Program-made: the position numbers and the translations under genes
The notes under the pieces: model-generated
The model's input: only the letters and a program-made list of their open reading frames with translations
Databases searched by the model: none
Told to the model about the DNA's origin: nothing
In this document: piece after piece, positions 55,126-64,000 of the stretch
How the letters are laid out: each line of letters opens with the position of its first letter
How positions within the stretch are numbered: position 1 is the first letter of the stretch
Source of the DNA: Caprimulgus europaeus
Lineage: Eukaryota; Chordata; Aves; Caprimulgiformes; Caprimulgidae
NCBI GenBank assembly: GCA_907165065.1
Contig: OU015525.1
Span: 49,087,537-49,151,536, forward strand
DNA: 64,000 nucleotides
Direction of reading: 5' to 3'

Positions 55126-56884
55126 AACACCCATGCTTACTTACACTACACACTGATTCAAGCTTAGGCTAGGGGATACCAGCAGACAGAAAGTGAGGCA
55201 AAACTGTGGGTTTTTTTAAATAGGCTTCTGTTTAGGCATTATTTTGGACCTAGGTGTAAGCATGTACTTTTGTTTGGACGATCATGAGGATGATTGCCAA
55301 ATGAAACCATGTTTGTCAGTGTGTGCATTGAAATCTGTTGGTAGAGCAATTTCTCAGCTTTTGAGTGGGAAAGAGGGGAACCTAAATCCAGGCACATTTC
55401 ATATGGGTTTAGGAAGTGCTGGCAAACATGGTAATTTTTCAGCAGCCTCTTTCTATTACTTTTCTGTCTGAGTGGAATATATAGCATTTTAGCAGCTTTC
55501 TTTGAGAAGATTATATTTCTGGGTGCATGGTGTCTTTGGAAAAGGGGAAAGCTTTTTGGCATCCCTTTGTTTTGGTCCCATACTTTACCGTTGGCATTTG
55601 ACCTGATAGGGTAGAAAGAGAGTCTGCCGTTGTTTGTGTTCTGTTTGCTGCACCCTGCTGCTCCTCCTATTAATTTCCTTGTTATTTTAAGCAGACAAAG
55701 TAAACATTGTTTTTTTCTTCCACTGATTCTTTTACATCTATAGTAACTGATGCAATTCAGTGTAGATAAACAATTGCTGTAACAGTTGCCTAGGATTTTG
55801 CACACGTGCATATACAGAGTGGGTCAAAACTGGGGGAGTTTGGATGTGTTTAACTCAGAAAAGGAATTACTCCATATAAAATTATGAGTCTCAACAGCAG
55901 TAGTGTAAATTTGTAAGTGCTCTGAGTAAAGTGCTGTTAGGCATGAGATAATGTAAAGAGATGACATTGCCAAGAACTATTTATGAAGAGCTTAATTTTT
56001 TTCACTCTGATAATTCTTGACCAATAATTACCAGCTTCTAATTATCTATTTTAGTTAGAAGGAAATCTCTATCACTATGGAGGTTGGCATTGCAACTAGC
56101 GCATAAATCCCCAAAGAGGTAAATGTGTTCCAAACAGCCACAAACAACTGTCTCATGAAACATAGCGAGCAAATTGCGAGCCGCTGGCTGTGCACAACAG
56201 AGCAGCACATTTACCATTGAGGACTGATCAGGCTGACAAAGAGAATGATAAAAGGGGGAAACAGCCACAATCTTTGTAGTTTACTGCTACTTTTGTCAAT
56301 GGAGAAAGCAAGCCTGTGTCATAGCAAGAGCCACTACTGCTCTGAAGAGTCGAGGGGGTAAGAGTGTGACGGTCAGCTTTCAGTACGTTTTTGCAACCCT
56401 GCTTTTGAAATTTTTTATATAGGTAATTTCTGATAAGTAAACAGACTTCTCTTTTTTAACCTTTTCAGTATCATGTATAAAACACATTTTGTGAAGTCTG
56501 TTGTGGTGAGAGGGGGAGCTTGTTTTTGAGGGGAGGATATTGTGTAGCATTGAGCAAGGTAGCAGGTGTGAGCAGGAGGAGGAAATGAAGGGAAAGGAAA
56601 AAAGATGCCAAGCACCAAAGTTAGGAAGCAAATGGGAAAAAAGGATGAAGCAACCCTGCAGTTGACAAGGAGAATTCTACTTTACACCAGCAAATACTTT
56701 GTTAAGCCCCAAGTAAACAAATCTATGCTGGAACAATTGTAATTTAAAAAGAAGAGTATTTAGAAAATGGGATCTAACATTTTAATTTCTCTGCAAAGAA
56801 ATTTTACAGCTGTGTTTTACAATAACAAGTAGCATGTAACCATTACAAGACATAAAGACACATTTTAGTGCAACTCATTATTTT

Positions 56885-57008
56885 TTATTTTTTCAGTGAC
56901 AATGATATAAGTATATAATATGTATATATGCTTGTGTGTTGTGTGGATATGCATGTTTGCATTATGCATGTATTAACTGCATGCATAATAAACCTATAAA
57001 AATATATC
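56885..57008. repeat. AT-rich tract with repeated GCAT/ATGCAT palindromes
   Basis: Low-complexity AT sequence with TATATATGC, GGATATGCATG, TTATGCATG and TGCATGCATAATAAA in close succession. The self-complementary ATGCAT units could simply be a decayed purine-pyrimidine repeat. Confidence 0.5.
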
Positions 57009-58240
57009 ATCTTAGTTGCCTCACATTTGTGCAGCGTACATTATGGTACGTGTGGACAACGTCACTGATGTCAAGACAAAGGAAATAACCTCAATCGGCT
57101 TTCTGAAGCCCAGGAAAATTTTAATCTGGTTGTAATAGCATATGGCAGTCACACTTTCTGTTATTTGTCTAATGCTTGAGGTCATTACAAACCATGATTT
57201 TCCTTTAACATACACAGAAGGCTGTGCTGGGCAACTAATACTTGTTGCACTGTGTTGACCACAGGTAATATATCTTCTGAATGTCAGTGCTGTATGGTAA
57301 AACTGACGTTGCAAAGTCTCTCTTACCCGAGTTTTAGGAGAAAAAGTATCCAAAGATAACACATCTACACACCAGAGGAGGAAGGAGGTGGAGACTTCCT
57401 TCCTTCAGTCATCTTTCACTGTAGTAGTAAGAAATAGAAATTGTCAATTTATAGTGAAGCGATGGATTATAACCTCATAGCATCAGAAAATTATTTGGAT
57501 GCCTGGGAATCTCCTATTTCCAGGCAGAGCTGACGAGAAGTTGTCCAAAAGTTAGAGGAAACCTGGTCACCTTGTCTGCAAAATGAGGAGATGTAATTGA
57601 AATACCCAGGAAAAACAGCATTTGGTGTTAAATCTGAGAAAACGTAGGTTTATTTTGTGAGGAGCTGGGTTACAAACTAGACAAAATCTGGGCTGTTTAA
57701 TACTAACAGGAAGCTACTCTCCTGTGGGCAATGCTGGCTTATTTGAAAAGCCCATAAAGGGTTTCTGCATGGACCATACAAAAGGGATACTTTCTCTTTA
57801 ATAGCCATCTGTACAGGAGAGATGAGAAGTGGGCCAGGTCATCTCTCCTCAGCTGTCATGATATTAACGTAGGTAATGGAGCAAGCTCTGCGTTCTGCTG
57901 GGTGTTGTTTTTCATAGATGTTCATCGATTTACACAGATAATTCTATTTATTTCTTAGAGTTGGTCCAAGCAAACCAGGCAGAATAACAAACACCAAAGC
58001 ATTTCAAATGACTTTATCTTTGTTGTTTTGTAATGTAACTTTTGTCTAAAAAATGGTGTCACACCTACTGTGCAGATGGCTGCATGATTTGTAAACCAGC
58101 CAAAACATTTAAACAAATGTGTGATCTGGGGATAGATTAAATAAAGGATAAAATGGAGTGTGGACCACAAATTCTAATAATCAGATGATTTTAAGTTGTG
58201 TGTAGTGTGGAGCGATGGTAGCAGCGATAGCAGGGAACGC

Positions 58241-58350
58241 TTGCCAATGACAGCAAGGTGCCTTACAGATCTCAGGATGGAGCCTGTGGCCTAGTAGGCC
58301 TCAGTTTGAGAGCGGCACATTTGCTGTACAGCTGGCAGCTCTGTATGGGG
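58241..58350. repeat. Unclassified direct repeat, copy 1
   Basis: It is homologous to 59532-59640. Over the last 80 bases (58271-58350 against 59561-59640) I count 71 identities and no gaps. It contains the interrupted palindrome GGCCTAGTAGGCC and the phrase TTTGCTGTACAGCTGGCAGC. It has no recognisable tRNA-type promoter box, A-tail or open frame. It could be a local duplication or two copies of an unlisted repeat. Confidence 0.85.
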
Positions 58351-58805
58351 ACATCAGATAAAACTTATGTAAAATGAAGTGTTATTGCTTAGTATGAAAT
58401 TGTGCAGAGAGGGAATTTGCAGACAGTAACTGAAAACAGAATTCATGGTACCAATGAAGCAGACTGTAAATATGAAGAGGCTTTAATTATCTGCGCAATT
58501 TAACAAAAAATTCAAGATGTATTTGGAAACGGCAAAGGCAGCTGTAAACACGGTGGAGCGGCACCGTTCACCGGGCTGCAGGTTACGTGTGTCACCTATC
58601 CGGGCTGCAGGCTCCCTGCCACTCCCCTGCCCCTGGGTGTGTGTGCTTCCACCCACCGAGCTGCTCTGCCGGGAGCTGGTGCTCCATTTCAGGGGCTGGA
58701 AGCAGGAACAGACACTTGCTTTTTGAGATAGCTTTTAGGAAAGACCACCAGGCTTCTAAAATCTCAAATGGTTGTCAGGACACAGTGTGCAAATATTTAT
58801 GAATC

Positions 58806-58826
58806 CTTTATTTATTTATTTATTTT
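58806..58826 (+). repeat. (TTTA)n microsatellite
   Basis: About five tandem copies of TTTA. It lies between the two unclassified direct-repeat copies. A looser AGT/AAT trinucleotide-rich stretch follows near 58895-58932. Confidence 0.8.
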
Positions 58827-59220
58827 GTGAATGGGGCACGTTGCACTCCAAAAATCTAATAAAATAGAATGAAAATGTCTCATTATTAAATAACATTAGT
58901 AGTAGTAATAATAGTAATGATAGTACTACTAAAAGAAGCGTTTGAAAAATGTCCACAATTTGGACCGCAGTTCATTTTGTAAGGAAACGAAGCAAAGCAC
59001 ATGTAAGCTTTAGATCTTTCCTGCAGAAATGCCTGTGGTATGAATAGCACTTGATGAAGGGGATGCTACCGAAAGGCAGTACAAGAGTTGTTCCTTTCCC
59101 TCTACCTGCGGTAAGATTTTCCTCCGAGCTGCTGCAGCGATACACCGTGCATGTTAATACTTAGGAACCTCAGGACTGAATTAATGGTGTGGTGTCAGCC
59201 TTCCCTTTTGTTCTTTGTTG

Positions 59221-59400
59221 CTGACCATTTGTATCGCAGGCTTTATCGGTAGCCTCCGCGCATTCCTGCGGGCCGTGTTTAGCTGTCAGCACAGAGGGTG
59301 GCCGCGCCAGCGCTTTTCTAAATCGTCCCTGTTCTGAGCAGAGAAGCCTCTGATTCTTTGACGGGCTGCGTCCCGAGGTTTCTCCCGGCGATGTAAGCGC
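59221..59400. other. CpG-dense patch in intron
   Basis: By hand count, 16 CpG dinucleotides and about 58% G+C in 180 bp give an observed/expected ratio near 1, in a region otherwise AT-rich and CpG-poor. A few more CpGs lie in 59109-59150. No gene start is evident nearby. It might be an orphan CpG island (intronic promoter or enhancer) or the remains of a GC-rich insertion. Confidence 0.6.
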
Positions 59401-59531
59401 AGGAAGGGAAACAAAAGAAGCCAATATGGAGAGTGGGTGTCGAACTTCAGCTGCTCATATTGTTGCATTTGGTGAGCTGACGGGGTTTCGTAGGTCACCT
59501 TTAGAATTATGCCTATGACAGCAGTAGCTAC

Positions 59532-59640
59532 CTGCCAAGATTGCAAGGTATCTCACAGCTCTCAGGATGGAGCCTGTGGCCTGGTAGGCCGCCGTTGGAG
59601 GGGTACACATTTGCTGTACAGCTGGCAGCACTGTATGGGG
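59532..59640. repeat. Unclassified direct repeat, copy 2
   Basis: This is the partner of 58241-58350 in the same orientation at an offset of 1290 bp. The palindrome is altered to GGCCTGGTAGGCC, and the phrase TTTGCTGTACAGCTGGCAGC is unchanged. The 1.18 kb between the copies contains the CpG-dense patch and simple repeats but no coding signal. Confidence 0.85.
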
Positions 59641-61203
59641 CAGCAGTGTGGGCTGTTAGGGAGCTGGAAAGGAGACAAGCATGAAATTTCTTCTAACCCC
59701 AACTCTGTTTTTCTGTACTGTTGGCTGCTTCTCAGTTCCTTGACAAAAAAACCAATCAGGCACCCTTTAATCCGCCTGTGATTACCAGTGGTATAAAAAG
59801 AGAAGCATAATGAGGAAAAATGCCTCGTTTTGTTGCCTTCAAAAGCCAACAAATTGGAGTTAACTTGACAGGAAGTGGCTTAATAATTAGATTATTTATT
59901 TATTCCTGACACATATCCCCCTGTTACTAGTCTCAGGAGATCCTGTAGATGGTACGATTTTCAAGCTGCCATTACTTCGCTGTCTTCTGTGAACAAAGAA
60001 GCTACTGTCTATCAGTCAATTAAATGCACTCTTTAAGCAGAGGCTGAGAAGTCCTCAATGGATAGAGCCCTGGGACATTGTGGCTGATGATTCCTTTCTC
60101 TGTACTGTACATCACACTCTCAACTGCGGTCCCCACAGAGATGGAATAAAGTCATGCATTAAAATATCACTTGTTGATTTGTTTGCTAATGAAGAGCCAT
60201 TGAAATGTTTGTGTATTTCTGTGGCAAAATTGTTGATAAAAGGACTACTTGCTTGCATATCTTACTTCATCTTCAGTAAGCGCTTATTTAAGACTTACTG
60301 AAATTAAAGTCAACAAATTAAGGAAAAAACAGAGAGATGGATAATATTGGTTTACTTGCAGTTCACATCAATGTAAATAACACTGAGGATAGCAAGAAGA
60401 GAGAAAAGGGAATAATAGTACTTTAACCATGTCTGTTATAATTTTCTTCATTAGTAACAATAAGGATCTCTGGAGTTTTTTTCCTGGTAATATAGTGGGC
60501 ACCCATTTCAGATAATAAAAATGCTAAAGTATGCATTTAAAAATTATCCTGGACATGTAAGAATATTATATTTTTTTTAAACAGGGAAAACTTGAGACTT
60601 TGTTTCTGGTTTTTGCATTTCTTTTTGTATTTTAAATATGCTCAGTTAACAAAAACTTCCATTATTTAGAGATTAATTATGTGCAGCTGGTTAGCTTCTT
60701 GGTTGAGGGAAGTACGTCCATGCCAAGCTAGTTAGTAAAGCTGGTTAAGGGTGTATGCTTAATGCAAAATCAGCAAAGTTGTCTGAACCTGGGGTTTCTG
60801 TGCTTAAAAACACCCTTCCTCACTCCCATCCTGCCAGTCTTATTAACTGGATTTCTTAATCTCTGTGTATTTGACCTCTCACTGTTCTTCCTTCACCCTC
60901 CCAAGAACCCGTGACACCAGGGTGAATCAGTGTGGACCACATTTTAGGCTGGGCTGGAGAGAGGGGATGTTTGAAATTTTTTTGCAGAAGTTGACATACA
61001 TGTATACCTGTCTTCACACTGAAAATCATTAATTGGCAGCATCCATCTGGAGTTGATCCAGGTCTTATGCTGCTTGTCTTTAAGAACTATATTTGCTCTT
61101 AAGAAATATAGACAGTGCTATAGTAGTTCTCCAGTGAACTAGCTCTGTTCTGAATTTAGCCTCTGTATGACCATTTACACCTGCAAAGAAAGCCTGTAAG
61201 TGC

Positions 61204-61239
61204 TATAATATATATGTATTTTATATATATCTATATAAA
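61204..61239 (+). repeat. AT-rich (TA)n-like tract
   Basis: An imperfect run of TATA/ATAT with a few interruptions (TATATATG, TTTATATATATC). Confidence 0.75.
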
Positions 61240-63356
61240 GACAGTAAGTCATACCAGTATTATTGTTTTCAATGAACTTAACAACAAGCTATAGGGAATT
61301 AATTCAAACCAACCTCAGATTGGAGTGTTTCTTATTCCTGTTCTGTTATTCCAACTCATTTTATTAGAAAAAGCTTAGATACTCAGAGGTGTTCTATAAT
61401 AGAAAATGAATTTGAAACCCATTCATTAATTGGTGATTAATACATTTCAGGATTAGTTTAAGCAAGGCCCTACCTCCTGCCCAGTCAAGTATGTTCTGGT
61501 TAATATCCAATTATCTGCACCTTCGTACTTATTATGTCTTAATATTTCGGATATGATAACCAGAAACTTGAGAGTAATGCTAATGAGGAGCATAGAACAG
61601 GAATTAACCAGTGACACACTCAATGATCCTTACTGAGGAGAATAACTCCTTCTGCCTCCTCAGCATAGTGGTCGAGCTGCCACCGTGCTTTCTGTAAGCA
61701 GTACTTTCAGTTCAGCCTTTATGGGAGCTTAGAAATATATTTAGGTAAAAATCCTTACTTTTGCGTGTTGCATAGACCATGTCTCGTCAGAAGATACTCC
61801 TGCACACCCTTTTTCACAGGGAGGCTTAACTTCTTTCAGTGAAGCCAGTGGAAAATCAATAATAAAGTGAAATGGTGATACCTACTTAAAGTACAAGCTG
61901 TTTTGTGATTGAATGCACCCTCTTCTTTTATACACAGGTGTTTGCATGTGTATATAAGCTGAGTGGCCTATCTGTCATGTCTTTCAGCTTGTAGGACAGC
62001 TGCTTTAGCAACTAGCAAACCAGCTATAAATATCTGTGAAATAAAACAAGAACAAAACCAAAAAACTAATTGATAAATGTGAAATGTAAATATTGCCAAA
62101 TTAAAATTTTCTGTGCACAAAAATGTCAAGTCCTTAATGTTCAATCTCAGGATTTGTGCCTGTGAAAAACTATTATGTGCCCTCTTAGTGAAACATGCAA
62201 GTAAAACCATGGGACCAACTTATCAGTGGGGCAGAACTGAGTAATTTTGTCATGTGGCCTTAAACTAATGTAATTATAGAGGTAAATTCAATGTATAGGG
62301 AAAAAGAAAGAAGAAACATTCCTTTTGGCAGATTTATTTTTCTTAACTAAGCTGCTGTTTGAATACGTTGTGCAATTCAGGGCATTAGGAGAAGCCTCAG
62401 AGGAAATGAAGCAGTGGGCAGAGTGAAGGAGACCCGCTCAAGGGTGCAAAGCCACATAACACATTATTTTTATTACATGAATATAATCCGATATATGTGG
62501 TACTTATCCAAGAGACTTTACAAAATATGCTATTCATAGTGTGTTGGACAAAACCTATTTCAAAACACTACCTCATTCACTGTGCTTGTACTGAAAGGTA
62601 TGATTCTCATGTTTGGATTAGACTGAACGATAAAAGGAATAGTATATTTGTATAATCAAAAGCAATCGTAAAACACATGTACAGTGGCCACAGTTAAGGG
62701 ATATGCCTGTAACATCCTGTTTCAGTTTTCTTTTTCCAGTGCCTAGCCATACAATTTGAATTTTCTTTCACACAGCACTTTATATTAGAGTGTTGTAGTT
62801 CAGGACCTCAGCAGTGTATTCTTAATATCTAGCTGTTTGGCTAGGCACCCTTTCTCCCAACCCTCTCGCAGGCAACCTTCACAATGAACCCACTGTGCTT
62901 CTAGCTTCATTGCTTTTCATTGCACACCTATGCGAGTGCCAAGACGTTAGATAACCGTGCAAAAAAATCCCCCCCAAGCCCCCTAGATGAGACTCCTGCA
63001 GAGCACTCTGTAATTCACTGAACAACTTGGGAGGTGTTGATGTTTACTACCTCGTTCAATTAGACATTCAGAGGCAATGCAGCCTTCCATTTGCTTCAAA
63101 GTTTGGTTAAAAAGCCTAACCCAAATATCACTTAGTGCAAAGTGTGATTTGCAAACTGTCATAACATGATCAAATCAAAACCAGTTTTCACCAGAACAGT
63201 TAAATAGTCTTCTCTTCAGCTGAGTGACATTTTCCTGCCAGATTTGAACTTTTAACCCACATTGCTCCTTGTGTGCTGTTATTGAAGTTAGGCTTAACAG
63301 GGATGGTATTTTTAACCTTTCGTGATTAAAATATAACTAAACTTAAAAAAAGAAGG

Positions 63357-63412
63357 CTAAAATGAAAACAAATGAAAATAAAATGAAATAAGTGAAAAAT
63401 GAAATAAATAGG
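63357..63412 (+). repeat. Imperfect AAATG-type pentanucleotide repeat
   Basis: AAAATGAAA/AAATGAAATAA units recur about six times with variable spacing. It is purine-rich and non-coding. Confidence 0.7.
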
Positions 63413-64000
63413 CTTGGGCAGAGAGCTAGCCTAGAAAGCTTAATCTTAGGAATACTGCTTAATAATGGAAAAGTTCTCTACCTTTACCAGCTGCTGCTTT
63501 TGCACCAGTGATGGAGTGCGCCTAGCAATACAGACTGGAATTGTACCGCCAGGAAAAATCCTTCATGGTGGTGCATAGGAGTAAATTAGGTGACAGAAAA
63601 TAGGACTCTAATTTCTGTGATATGTCACCTAGGTTATCGTATTTTACATCAACTGCTGCTTTTGTGCTGCATGTGCATCTCTTTCAACCCTTGCAGTGGT
63701 TCCTCCAGGCTAGCCTTTTTTGTGGGCTGATGATTTTCTTTGTCTCCTTCCACCTAAAGCTTCTGTAGAAGAAGTTCTCTTCTCTGACAAGAGAAACACT
63801 CTCAACACTCTAGCTACCCTTTTTTCTTAAAAGTATCCTTCCCATTCATCTCCTTTAAAAGCAGATTTGGAAAGTTCTTTGAATTCTTCTACGCCATTAT
63901 CTCCCAAAAAATGCTGTTAACTTTTTCATGGCATGACATAGTCTCTCTCTCCTTTTGCTTTATGGTGTTCTCCTTTCTTGTTTGGAGCGGGAACTCTTTT

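Larger units (their letters stand above)
51163..64000 (+). other. ZNF521: ZNF521 intron downstream of the small finger exon (partial)
   Basis: The intron starts at the strong donor GTAAGTGA and runs past the window end. The next exon (DEGLNHECKLC-type) was looked for and not seen. Content includes two long antisense open frames without recognised family (53000-53698 and 55239-55811), a MIR-like fossil near 55.0 kb, an AT-rich GCAT-repeating tract at 56.9-57.0 kb, an unclassified direct-repeat pair (58.2 and 59.5 kb) around a CpG-dense patch, and an AAATG-like repeat at 63.4 kb. The remaining stretches, 51.2-53.0 and 59.7-63.3 kb, are plain AT-rich intron. Confidence 0.85.

Noticed and set aside
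51163..64000. Search for the next ZNF521 exon (DEGLNHECKLC...)
   Set aside because: Not seen in any plus-strand frame by eye; it probably lies beyond 64 kb.

Overview
This is a vertebrate, and very probably avian, genomic window. It carries two coding exons of ZNF521 (zinc finger protein 521, also called EHZF or Evi3; Zfp521 in mouse) on the + strand, embedded in very large introns. The bird assignment rests on CR1 LINE copies: one near-consensus truncated copy with the octamer-repeat 3' end (37.1-37.5 kb), a second truncated copy (41.3-41.55 kb), and much older CR1 remnants. Alu, B1 and L1 elements are absent. The species cannot be named from the sequence.

Layout. Bases 1-30825 are intron upstream of the giant zinc-finger exon. 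Bases 30826-34178 are that exon (3353 nt, human exon 4 by homology), encoding 26 of the protein's zinc-finger units. Bases 34179-51077 are a 16.9-kb intron. Bases 51078-51162 are a small 85-nt exon (human exon 5) encoding one more C2H2 finger. Bases 51163-64000 are the start of the next intron. The N-terminal exons (NuRD-recruiting peptide, first finger) and the last exons (final three fingers) were not found here. The two exons join in phase 0 and together match about residues 74-1219 of the 1311-residue human protein with no net length change.

Non-coding part. It is AT-rich and repeat-poor, as expected for a large developmental-regulator intron. I could support several CR1 copies, about six ancient MIR-like SINE fossils, and a decayed L2-clade LINE that still shows a reverse-transcriptase tail. 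I also see a 56-bp near-palindromic mini-element with a perfect 5-bp target-site duplication, an unclassified ~110-bp direct-repeat pair 1.29 kb apart that brackets a CpG-dense patch, and a few simple repeats.

Nearly all other open frames are short, lie in introns, and look fortuitous. I see no bacterial, viral, CRISPR, tRNA or rRNA feature. The items most worth a second look are the 56-bp fold-back element, the direct-repeat pair with its CpG patch, the L2-like remnant, and two unusually long antisense frames at 53-55.8 kb. I did not find a convincing previously undescribed biological system.
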